Counted from the first letter of the stretch, positions 1 through 6,654 are shown. The stretch is 8,980 bases of DNA from Spirochaetaceae bacterium (GCA_031279965.1 JAITHM010000102.1:1-8980); one strand, 5' to 3'. Notes: generated from the letters alone by a model not told the origin. Translations and numbers: made by a program.

Positions 1-872
1 TCAGCGGGAATTATCCCCGCAACAGTATCTTCCGTTCGTATTTTGATGATTCTGGGTTTGAGCTGCCTGCCGGCTCAATTCGTCCTTTTCTTTCGGCAAA
101 CGGTATGCGCGTTGCAACCGGGTATAAATACCAAACCACAGGCGAAGAAGGCCAGAATAAACAACTTTATAATGTTGGACAAGGTATGAATGCGGCGCGG
201 GAAAAGGCAAGAATTTTCCTTGACAATAGAATCAAGACGCTGCGTTCGGCGCGTCTCTTGATGAGCGAAAAACTTCCGGTAAGTCTTTGTGCCTACGACG
301 CTGATTTTTTTGGCCGTTTTTGGTATGAAGGCTGGGTGTTTATTGAAGAATTATTTCGTGCCGCATCGGAACATGTTGATATTCAGTTTATGACACCATC
401 AGAATACCTTTCCCGTCTTGAAATTGAAAATTTTCAAACGATTACTCCAGTTTTTTCCTCGCAAGGATTTAATGGGTATGGGGAAAGCTATCTTGATTCA
501 TCCAATGACTGGGTTTACCGTCATCTGCTTCGTGCTGGAGAGCGTATGGTTGAACTTGCTGAACGCTTTAATGGAGAAAGTGATGATTTGCGTGAACGAG
601 CTCTTAATCAGGCTGCCCGCGAGATGCTTCTGGCACAAAGTTCGGATTGGGTGCGAATCATTACTACAGGTGAATATCATCTTACCCGTGAATGGTCAAA
701 CTATGCGCGAAACAGGGTGGAAATGCATTTAAGAAATTTTACGACTTTCTACGAAGCATTAGGAAGCGATTATATCTCAACTCGTTTTTTGACAGAACTT
801 GAACAGAAAAACAACATTTTTCCTGATATCAATTACCGGATTTTTCAACGAAAATCTTTTCATTCAGGTTGA
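1..872 (+). CDS. GH57 family glycoside hydrolase (DUF1957), probable 1,4-alpha-glucan branching type; 5'-truncated by window
   Basis: The open frame (first full codon at position 3) runs in from the left edge, so the true start is outside; 289 C-terminal residues are visible. GH57 enzymes act on alpha-glucans such as glycogen in the cytoplasm; members with this C-terminal helical domain are branching enzymes or uncharacterised DUF1957 proteins. At 291-317 the sequence reads AYDADFFGRFW, matching the GH57 motif YDxELFGHWW; the Asp at 297-299 corresponds to the family's acid/base aspartate. The motif Glu is replaced by Asp and the first aromatic-preceding His by Arg. Downstream are SSNDWVYRHL (about 496-525) and the helical signature ALNQAAREMLLAQSSDW (about 600-650), both typical of the DUF1957 C-terminal domain. 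The nucleophile region lies upstream and cannot be checked. The gene ends with TGA at 870-872, inside the 3' end of the opposing PHP gene. Family assignment is firm; exact substrate is inference. Confidence 0.88.
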   Translation, partial: SGNYPRNSIFRSYFDDSGFELPAGSIRPFLSANGMRVATGYKYQTTGEEGQNKQLYNVGQGMNAAREKARIFLDNRIKTLRSARLLMSEKLPVSLCAYDADFFGRFWYEGWVFIEELFRAASEHVDIQFMTPSEYLSRLEIENFQTITPVFSSQGFNGYGESYLDSSNDWVYRHLLRAGERMVELAERFNGESDDLRERALNQAAREMLLAQSSDWVRIITTGEYHLTREWSNYARNRVEMHLRNFTTFYEALGSDYISTRFLTELEQKNNIFPDINYRIFQRKSFHSG

Positions 873-1738
873 TGGATTCCCCACGCGGCAAGAATTTCTG
901 GTGGAAACTGAATAAGATCAGATGTGATGGCACGTCTGCCAGAGGACTCTCCAAGGCGCCGGTCAGGCCGGTCGCCATGAAAATCACTGCCTGCGCTGAC
1001 GGCAAGATTTAGCTGCTGAGCCATGTCCAAAAGCCGCTGGTTGCTTCGTGCCGTTGCTGTAGGATGATAGACCTCTATACCGTCAAGTCCTGAATTCTTG
1101 AAGCGCTCAAGTATGCCAGGCAGCCTTCCCCATGCGATATAGAGCGAGATAGGGTGGGCAAGAATTGCAAGACCGCCGGATTCTTTGATTGCTGAAATTG
1201 CCCGGCGCAGTCGAATGCCGCCTTTGGGTACGTAGAGCGGCATATCTTTTGAAAGATATTTTTTGAATGCTTCTTCGGTGTCTTTTACGACCTTTTTTTT
1301 AATAAGATATGCGGCGAAATGAGGTCGTCCGATGTATGATGTAACGCCTGCCGGACGAATTTCGTCCATATCTGCATCGATACCGGCAGCATGCATTCGT
1401 TCAAGAATAAGACGATTACGCTTTTCCCGTTTATGCTGAAGTTGAAAGAGAATCCGGCGTAATTTTGCCGAAGGAGTTCCAAAACCAAGTCCCAAGAGAT
1501 GAAATTCTCTTCGCTCCATGGTGCCAATTTCTGGCCAGTCAATCTCCAGTTCAACACCTCTAATAAATGAAATACCTGCCGTGCGCGCAGCTTTTTCCGC
1601 TTCGTCAAGGCCGTCTATTGTGTCGTGGTCGGTTAAGGCAAGTGCACCGACACCTGTGGCAGCTGCTTCTTCTATTAAAGCTTTAGGCGAGTGCGCGCCG
1701 TCGCTGGCAGAAGAGTGTGTGTGCAGATCAATGATCAC
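860..1738 (-). CDS. PHP-domain phosphoesterase, RNase AM/YciV-like (nucleoside 3',5'-bisphosphate phosphatase family)
   Basis: A 292-residue protein with a complete set of PHP metal-binding motifs. These are DLHTHSSASDG (His6, His8, Asp13), LTDHDT (His38), GVELE (Glu63), EFHLLG (His80), GRPH (137-140), AILAHP (His195), GIEVYHP (His225) and SAGSDFHG (Asp252, His254). Length and motif order match the cytoplasmic trinuclear-metal PHP enzymes known as RNase AM/YciV (TrpH), which remove 5'-terminal nucleotides from short RNAs and hydrolyse 3',5'-bisphosphonucleotides. The start is GTG at 1738-1736. An in-frame TAA seven codons upstream excludes a longer form, and no good Shine-Dalgarno precedes it. 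The upstream small gene ends at 1728, overlapping this start by 11 bp, so translation is probably coupled. The 3' end overlaps the convergent GH57 gene by 13 bp. Fold assignment is very sure; precise substrate is inferred from family. Confidence 0.9.
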   Translation of the reverse strand: MIIDLHTHSSASDGAHSPKALIEEAAATGVGALALTDHDTIDGLDEAEKAARTAGISFIRGVELEIDWPEIGTMERREFHLLGLGFGTPSAKLRRILFQLQHKREKRNRLILERMHAAGIDADMDEIRPAGVTSYIGRPHFAAYLIKKKVVKDTEEAFKKYLSKDMPLYVPKGGIRLRRAISAIKESGGLAILAHPISLYIAWGRLPGILERFKNSGLDGIEVYHPTATARSNQRLLDMAQQLNLAVSAGSDFHGDRPDRRLGESSGRRAITSDLIQFPPEILAAWGIHQPE

Positions 1739-2120
1739 TGGCTGCGGAGTTGTTTATGGCCGCTTCGTTGGCCTCAATTTTTTGCCGAATTGCGGTGATT
1801 TCATCGAGTGTAGCCGTGATTTCTGGTGTTTGACGGCCAACAGCGTCTAATTTTGATTCGAAAAGGCAACTGTAAACTTCAAGACCAAGTTTTGTGCAGA
1901 GCTTCTCGAGCCGGCCTTCTAGCGCCTTGTTTTCTAAAGTCATTGCGCCGCGTTCTCCCAGATCCTGCATCTTTGCTACAGCCTGTCCGCTTAATTCAAT
2001 CGTTTTACTGCCCAGTTCTGCCGCAGCAACACCAACAGCGGTCCCCGCCCGTTCGGCAAGGCCGGCGGAAGTTTGAAGCCCTTGGCTAAGTATTTCTTTC
2101 ATTTTTTGTGTCCAGCTCAT
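1728..2120 (-). CDS. Small Ala-rich helical protein of unknown function
   Basis: I do not recognise this 130-residue protein. It has no signal peptide or clear membrane span. Residues 1-60 are rich in Ala, Gly and charged residues and look like one or more amphipathic helices. Residues 62-90 (LENKALEGRLEKLCTKLGLEV) and 98-120 (PEITATLDEITAIRQKIEA) look like short coiled-coil helices, with two Cys at about 75 and 85. The ATG at 2120-2118 is preceded by a strong Shine-Dalgarno AGGAGAG (2132-2126) at good spacing, which with the promoter-like sequence further upstream supports a real gene. It overlaps the PHP phosphoesterase start by 11 bp, so the two probably form an operon, and the product may be a partner of that enzyme or simply share its transcript. 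The helical pattern is reminiscent of proteins that pack on membranes or form oligomers, but that is only an impression. Confidence 0.75.
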   Translation of the reverse strand: MSWTQKMKEILSQGLQTSAGLAERAGTAVGVAAAELGSKTIELSGQAVAKMQDLGERGAMTLENKALEGRLEKLCTKLGLEVYSCLFESKLDAVGRQTPEITATLDEITAIRQKIEANEAAINNSAASDH

Positions 2121-2125
2121 ACAAT

Positions 2126-2132
2126 CTCTCCT
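2126..2132 (-). promoter_or_regulatory. Ribosome binding site of the small helical protein gene
   Basis: AGGAGAG on the minus strand, 5-7 nt before the ATG at 2120. It is the strongest Shine-Dalgarno in the PHP/small-protein operon, and the downstream PHP gene has no comparable site. Confidence 0.75.
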
Positions 2133-2165
2133 GGTATGGTTTGTTTAGTTTTATTGATTGTGCAT

Positions 2166-2195
2166 AGTATACCTGATTCCCGGCAGTTGTGGCAG
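2166..2195 (-). promoter_or_regulatory. Candidate sigma70-type promoter for the small-protein/PHP operon
   Basis: Minus-strand -10 TATACT (2171-2166; five of six consensus bases) lies 18 nt downstream of CTGCCA (2195-2190; four of six to TTGACA). Transcription would begin near 2159, giving a leader of about 39 nt that contains the Shine-Dalgarno. The same -10 hexamer and the same 18-nt spacer are seen at the lipid kinase promoter. This is a match by eye, without experimental support. Confidence 0.45.
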
Positions 2196-2232
2196 GGGGT
2201 GCTGCAGGCAGGGCTGAGTCAGGAGTTAAAGA

Positions 2233-2241
2233 ATTATATCA
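2233..2241 (-). promoter_or_regulatory. Candidate extended -10 element
   Basis: TGATATAAT on the minus strand is a perfect TGn-TATAAT extended -10. No good -35 is found 16-18 nt upstream, which is tolerated by extended -10 promoters. It lies just after the sensor kinase stop codon and could add transcription of the downstream small gene. It overlaps the alternative-frame 3' extensions that a slipped C tract would expose. Confidence 0.3.
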
Positions 2242-2272
2242 TTGTGGCGGCTGATTTTCGCTGTCCGTGCTG

Positions 2273-5200
2273 CTAAATATTGGGGGGGGGGGGGGGTAGA
2301 TTATCTTTAAGAATCGCTGCAAGATTCGAAGCTTCCCGGTATTCTCCAAGAAGAACGGAAGACTGAATTTTTTCAAGTGCGCTGGAAATAGCATCGTTAT
2401 TCCATACCTGGCTTTCAAGTTCACTAAGCACTTCTTCCATTGTCATGTTGTTAATAGCATCTGCGGCTTCGCTGAATGTTTCAAGCCGTTCTATAAGAAG
2501 TTTGTAATCCGGTAAATTAACGTCGTATTCGGTGTTATCACCGGTTGTAGTACTGTTGAGAGCTGAATTTTCGGTTTTACCCAGCGCCTGTTTAACCGTA
2601 TCAAGCACTGCGGAAAAGCTTGCAAAGAATGCCTCACTGTTGTCATCAATAAAATTCCAGTTGTGAGCCTTTCCTGCCTCTTCAAGATGCCGTGCAGCGT
2701 CAGAAACAGCCTGTGCGCCAATATTTGCCGAAGAGCTTTTAATGCCATGTGTATAAGTTGTCCATAATTTGATGTCACGTTCTTTAAGGCAGTTATTCAG
2801 TTTTTGCAGCAGATTAACGCCTTCATCATGATAAATGTTGAGCACTTTATAATAGAAACCTGGAGTTCCACCAGCATTTTTAATGCCCAATGCAGTGTCT
2901 ATGCCATTTAATTCAAGCAATGAATCGCTGCCTGATTCTTTGAGAGGAGCTGCAACGGCAGTATTACGAGGCAGAGAAGGCTGATCCAGAGCACCGGCAA
3001 GCGCTGCAGTTTTTGCGACGTGTTGCGCGGCATTTAAAAGATAATTGTCGCATTTTTGCCGTTTTTCTTGTGGAACCCATTTTTCAAGCAGCATGGTGAG
3101 TTTTTGAACTTCGATAGGTTTTACCAGAAGATCGCAAAACCCATTTTGTTTGAACATTTCTTCTACGCCCTGTATGGCGTTGGCAGTAAGAGCAATAATA
3201 GGAACTCCGTCGGCATTGGGGATTTTGCGTAACCTCATTACGGTTTCAATGCCATCCATGCCGGGCATCATATGATCCATAAAGATAAGATCGTATTTTT
3301 GCTCGTTTACCATTGCCAGGGCATCCTTGCCGCTTAATGCACCTTTTATGCACATTTTATACGGCGACATAAGACCTTCAGCAACAACAATATTGGTGTT
3401 TATATCATCAACAATAAGCACATTTACATCAGGCGCAATCCAGGTAATTCCCAGATTTGCACCAGAGTCTATGCCGGAACTACCCATCATATTGTTTAAT
3501 ACTCGTGCAATGGAGATAGTGTGAGCAGGCATAGGAAGAGCCTGAACGTCATTTGCAATAATCGCGTTTACTTCGGCAAGTGCGACAAGATGTGTTTTAA
3601 GTTTATGGCGCTGTAAACATTCCAATACACTTTCATAGAAAATTGATACAACAAAAATATATTGCCATGGTGAATCCTGTTCTTCAAGATCGCCGACATT
3701 GCCGCTTGCATCTTCTTTGCCGCATAAAGTTTCATTAAGTGCAGAGAAGCTTGAAACAACAACATGCGGCACTCCAAGATTATTCAGCGATTCAGAGATT
3801 GATTGCGCGTATAACTGACGGCCTTCGTAAACCAACACTTTTTTTGTTTCAGGGTTATCTATTTTGGCGATAGGCCGTGCGTCACTTACCCGTTGAGGAA
3901 TCGTTATGGTGAATGTTGATCCGCGGCCATATTCACTTTGCAAAGAAATCGTGCCGCCCATTGCTTTGCATAAACTGCGTGTTATTGCAAGCCCAAGTCC
4001 GGTTCCTTCAATTCCTGCGTTCTGCCGTAAATCAAGCTGGACAAATTCACCAAAAACCCGGCTGAAATCCTCCTGTCGTATTCCCCGTCCACTGTCACTT
4101 ATTACTATGTCCAGAATAATACTGTTTTCGCCCTGTTTCTGGCAGGTAAGCTTAAACGTAATAAAACCGCTGTCTGTGTACTTTGTTGCATTGCTTAACA
4201 CATTAATTAAAATTTGGCGAATTCGCACCACATCACCAATCAGCATTGCGGGAATAGAGCTGTCAATATTGGTGATAAAGAGTATTGGTTTTTCCAAAAG
4301 CCTCATTCTGATAATATTGATGACATCATTAAGGAGCGTTTCAACTTCATAGCGCTTTTCGATAATTTCCATCGTGCCGGATTCAATTTTTGAAAAATCA
4401 AGTATGTCGTTGGTAATAGAGATAAGATTTGTTCCCGCGTTCTGCACACCGGCGGCATACTCACGAACCCGTGCTGATATATCTTCGCGGAGTATCAGCT
4501 CTGACATTCCCGTAATTGCGTTAAGCGGCGTACGTATCTCGTGCGACATTTTGGCAAGAAAAACATTTTTTGCTTTGGCAGCACGTTCAACTTCAAGTTT
4601 TGCCTTCATAATGGGAGTTATATCAACAAAATTAATAAAAAGGCCTTTTGTGCGCCCGCGTAATTTATCGCACATAATGCGAAAGTATCCGGTTGTATTA
4701 TAAATATCAAGTTTTTTTATTGTTTCATAATATAAATCACTTTTGGTAAATTCTGCGACGAGAAGCTTTGATTCGCCGGGCAGTACATCAACAAGCGGCC
4801 GGCCTATAATAAGTGATTCATCTTCAATATGAAAAAGATGAGTGAACGTATTGCTTACTGCAATAATGCACATTAATGAATCAACAAGCACCAGAGAGTT
4901 AGGTGTGGTGATAAGCAGCATCTCTGAAAGTGATTTTCCATGATTTGCCGTGCGGCTTCGTAGCATAAGAAGATGTGTTAGCAGCAGATAGATGAATGCG
5001 CCTGTTGTTATTGGAATCCACAGGTAAATTTCATCCCAGTCAAAATTAAGTGAAGTTACGCGGGTTCCCATTTCGTAAATTATAAAAAGCGCAATCTGCG
5101 AACAGATGAAAAAATAAAGCAGTTTGAAGAAGCCGTTATACAGTGCGCCAATGCCATAGCTTATTAAAAGCAATGTCCAGAAAAAACCGGTGCCGCTGTT

Positions 5201-5479
5201 AAACAGCAAAAAGCCTGTGCAAATGGTAATAAATATCAGCGCGGGCATCAAAAATGAAAGATCACGCAGCCAGCGAATATAGCGGATAAGCATAATCTGT
5301 ACAACAACAACAGCGCTGTGCAGAAGAGTTATGGAAAAGACTTTTTCATGTTCGTCAATTTTTCCCACGCCGCTGAGCGCATTCCAGAGGCACAACCCAA
5401 ACGAAAAAAGCACGGCGCTTATCGACAAGATGTGTGCAATTGTGTAATAACGTGAGTCCCGCGATGTGCTGGACTTCAT
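2273..5479 (-). CDS. Membrane-bound hybrid sensor histidine kinase (6TM-PAS-HisKA-HATPase-REC-like-REC-HPt)
   Basis: A 1068-residue phosphorelay protein. About six hydrophobic helices (roughly 11-35, 47-68, 74-93, 97-117, 120-138, 150-173) form a membrane sensor with almost no extracytoplasmic domain. A PAS-like region spans 183-295. HisKA carries FLAKMSHEIRTPLN with phosphoacceptor His313. The ATPase has the N box (NVLSNATKYT, 426-435), G1 DSGRGI (462-467), FGEF (476-479) and G2 GTGLGLAI (492-499). Residues 546-665 resemble a receiver but lack the phosphoacceptor Asp. The second receiver (684-800) is intact: Asp691/692, Asp735, Thr765, Lys787. HPt has His911 in THGIKSSSANIGA. A helical tail (about 988-1060) follows, then five prolines from a C15 tract. 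The ATG overlaps the lipid kinase TGA (ATGA), with GGAGG six nt upstream. No cognate response regulator is in the window; the ligand is unknown. Confidence 0.93.
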   Translation of the reverse strand: MKSSTSRDSRYYTIAHILSISAVLFSFGLCLWNALSGVGKIDEHEKVFSITLLHSAVVVVQIMLIRYIRWLRDLSFLMPALIFITICTGFLLFNSGTGFFWTLLLISYGIGALYNGFFKLLYFFICSQIALFIIYEMGTRVTSLNFDWDEIYLWIPITTGAFIYLLLTHLLMLRSRTANHGKSLSEMLLITTPNSLVLVDSLMCIIAVSNTFTHLFHIEDESLIIGRPLVDVLPGESKLLVAEFTKSDLYYETIKKLDIYNTTGYFRIMCDKLRGRTKGLFINFVDITPIMKAKLEVERAAKAKNVFLAKMSHEIRTPLNAITGMSELILREDISARVREYAAGVQNAGTNLISITNDILDFSKIESGTMEIIEKRYEVETLLNDVINIIRMRLLEKPILFITNIDSSIPAMLIGDVVRIRQILINVLSNATKYTDSGFITFKLTCQKQGENSIILDIVISDSGRGIRQEDFSRVFGEFVQLDLRQNAGIEGTGLGLAITRSLCKAMGGTISLQSEYGRGSTFTITIPQRVSDARPIAKIDNPETKKVLVYEGRQLYAQSISESLNNLGVPHVVVSSFSALNETLCGKEDASGNVGDLEEQDSPWQYIFVVSIFYESVLECLQRHKLKTHLVALAEVNAIIANDVQALPMPAHTISIARVLNNMMGSSGIDSGANLGITWIAPDVNVLIVDDINTNIVVAEGLMSPYKMCIKGALSGKDALAMVNEQKYDLIFMDHMMPGMDGIETVMRLRKIPNADGVPIIALTANAIQGVEEMFKQNGFCDLLVKPIEVQKLTMLLEKWVPQEKRQKCDNYLLNAAQHVAKTAALAGALDQPSLPRNTAVAAPLKESGSDSLLELNGIDTALGIKNAGGTPGFYYKVLNIYHDEGVNLLQKLNNCLKERDIKLWTTYTHGIKSSSANIGAQAVSDAARHLEEAGKAHNWNFIDDNSEAFFASFSAVLDTVKQALGKTENSALNSTTTGDNTEYDVNLPDYKLLIERLETFSEAADAINNMTMEEVLSELESQVWNNDAISSALEKIQSSVLLGEYREASNLAAILKDNLPPPPPNI
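2282..2296 (-). repeat. Homopolymeric C15 tract (G15 on + strand) inside the sensor kinase 3' end; putative slippage site
   Basis: Fifteen uninterrupted G on the plus strand, read as five CCC proline codons two codons before the TAG stop of the sensor kinase. It is by far the longest homopolymer in the window. Tracts of this length are prone to slipped-strand mispairing, and poly-G tracts are known phase-variation elements in treponemes. Loss of one C would replace the last two residues with IFSSTDSENQPPQ, ending at TGA 2241-2239. Gain of one C would give an 18-residue basic tail ending at TAA 2228-2226. All upstream catalytic domains stay intact in every frame. Confidence 0.9.
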
Positions 5480-6435
5480 AGGGTTCCTCCCTGGGCAATG
5501 CTGTTGGGAATAGCAAAAGGCACCGCTGCCGGATGTACTTCCAATTCCAGATGGGATTCCCGAAATGCCTCGCCGTCAAGACAGACATGGAGCGCCGCTG
5601 TATCAGATTGAATACTTATGCGGGAGGCACGAATTTCCCGGAACTGCTCCGGGTGCCGGGACGATTTTCCCTGCTGAAAAGCCCCCCAACGTAGCGCAGT
5701 GACTGCCGCCGGTGCGCTTTTTGCTAATATTACATTAAGATGTCCGCTGGAAGGCTTTGCATGATGTGATGAAATTTTGTTGCAGCTAAAACAGGCGCCA
5801 TTTGCAATAAAAATTCCCGCATAGTTCCCGCTGTAATCAATATCATCTATCGTAAGAATATAATGCTGTTCGCGTACTTCGCGGTTGAAAAAAGAAACGA
5901 AAGTTCCAAGTTCATAACAATGCCTAAGATAATTGCAGATAAGCGGCAGCGACGATTTTACAATGGTATAAAAATTATTTCCAAGAAGCGCCCCTGCACC
6001 ATCAATACCTACGGCACAATAGTTAAGTGCGTAATTTAAATTGCAGGAAAACATATCAACATTAACAATGACGCCGTCATTGAGAACTGCAAATTCACGA
6101 CACTGGAGCGGTGTATCTTCACCAAAGTTGCGCAGATAATCATTTGCCGCGCCATAGGGAATGGCGGTCAATTCAAAATTGGTTCCGGCAACGCCGTTTA
6201 AACAATCAAAAAGGATTCCATCTCCGCCGACAGCATAGACACGAAGCGCATCACCCCCCATTTGCTTGTGTTTTTCCTGTATAACCCCCACGGCATCCCG
6301 TGGATAACGGGATACATAAATTTCGTAATTATCAGCGCCTAACGATGTGCAGGCCGCTTCAATACGGGCAAGTACCTGGTCAAAATTCTTCTGCAGAAGC
6401 AGTGGTTTGGGGTTTACAACAAAAAAATGCTTCAT
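5476..6435 (-). CDS. Diacylglycerol kinase-fold lipid kinase (DgkB/YegS-like)
   Basis: A 319-residue protein of normal length for bacterial DAGK-catalytic-domain lipid kinases, which phosphorylate diacylglycerol or related lipids at the inner membrane using ATP. Visible motifs are NPK (8-10) in the N-terminal strand, AVGGDGILFDCLNG (68-81; nucleotide-binding GGDG), AIPYGAANDYLRNFG (91-105; family pattern P-x-G-T-x-N-D) and LDGEAF (276-281; the C-terminal DGE that anchors the active site). Two departures from consensus stand out: GGDGI instead of GGDGT, and Asp-Cys where most members have Glu-Val before the Asn-Gly. Activity or substrate may therefore differ. The ATG at 6435 has no Shine-Dalgarno and lies nine bases from a strong -10, so the message may be almost leaderless. 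The TGA overlaps the ATG of the sensor kinase, implying one operon and coupled translation. Confidence 0.88.
   Translation of the reverse strand: MKHFFVVNPKPLLLQKNFDQVLARIEAACTSLGADNYEIYVSRYPRDAVGVIQEKHKQMGGDALRVYAVGGDGILFDCLNGVAGTNFELTAIPYGAANDYLRNFGEDTPLQCREFAVLNDGVIVNVDMFSCNLNYALNYCAVGIDGAGALLGNNFYTIVKSSLPLICNYLRHCYELGTFVSFFNREVREQHYILTIDDIDYSGNYAGIFIANGACFSCNKISSHHAKPSSGHLNVILAKSAPAAVTALRWGAFQQGKSSRHPEQFREIRASRISIQSDTAALHVCLDGEAFRESHLELEVHPAAVPFAIPNSIAQGGTL
5486..5490 (-). promoter_or_regulatory. Ribosome binding site of the sensor kinase, inside the lipid kinase 3' end
   Basis: GGAGG on the minus strand, six nt before the sensor kinase ATG at 5479 and embedded in the last codons of the lipid kinase. 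With the ATGA stop/start overlap it fixes the kinase start and supports translational coupling. Confidence 0.75.
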
Positions 6436-6444
6436 ACCAAGAGC

Positions 6445-6474
6445 AGTATATTCCTAAATTTCACATAATGTAAA
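6445..6474 (-). promoter_or_regulatory. Promoter of the lipid kinase-sensor kinase operon
   Basis: Minus-strand -35 TTTACA (6474-6469; five of six to consensus), 18-nt spacer, -10 TATACT (6450-6445; five of six). Only nine bases separate the -10 from the ATG at 6435, so initiation near 6438 would give a leader of about three nt. This fits with the missing Shine-Dalgarno at this start. Confidence 0.6.
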
Positions 6475-6483
6475 GGCTGGTCT

Positions 6484-6500
6484 AATTCGCTGTGCGAATT
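6484..6500. repeat. Perfect inverted repeat upstream of the lipid kinase promoter
   Basis: AATTCGC-TGT-GCGAATT: 7-bp arms with a 3-bp centre, starting 10 bp upstream of the -35 of the lipid kinase operon promoter. Size and position suit a dimeric regulator operator; it could also be the end of the GC-rich element that begins here. Confidence 0.5.
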
Positions 6501-6570
6501 CCGGCTATCCCTTGCACGGGTGTTGCCGCGAAGGATGCCGTGGATGGCCGTTTCTGGGTGAATGGGGCGT

Positions 6571-6592
6571 GAGGCGGCGAGCGCATCGCCTC
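6571..6592. repeat. GC-rich inverted repeat in the intergenic island
   Basis: GAGGCG and CGCCTC (6571-6576 and 6587-6592) flank a 10-bp centre. An alternative stem GGCGA/TCGCC can form with a 5-nt loop. There is no T run after it on either strand, so it does not read as a terminator. Confidence 0.4.
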
Positions 6593-6654
6593 TCCGGTGG
6601 AACAAGGCAATTTTTTGTTTAACACCAAACGGTCTCATCTGTCACTGCTGTACA

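Noticed and set aside
1285..1850. Open frames in other frames across the PHP gene (1285-1608 minus, 1518-1850 plus)
   Set aside because: The PHP frame contains every metal-binding motif of the family; the other frames show none.
2191..2213. Short direct repeat GGCAGGG (2191-2197 and 2207-2213)
   Set aside because: Two 7-bp copies with 16-bp period in a short gap are expected by chance; no further copies and no fit to a known operator.
2282..2296. Poly-G tract as pure sequencing error or a broken gene
   Set aside because: Length error is possible, but the frame as given closes cleanly two codons later and all kinase domains precede the tract, so no gene is broken either way.
3906..4703. Plus-strand open frames (148 and 109 codons) opposite the sensor kinase
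   Set aside because: They mirror highly conserved HisKA/HATPase coding sequence on the other strand and have no start signals or recognisable domains; shadows.
6432..6638. 68-codon minus-strand open frame overlapping the lipid kinase promoter
   Set aside because: It would run straight through the -35/-10 and inverted repeat of the operon and overlaps the lipid kinase ATG; no ribosome site or recognisable domain.
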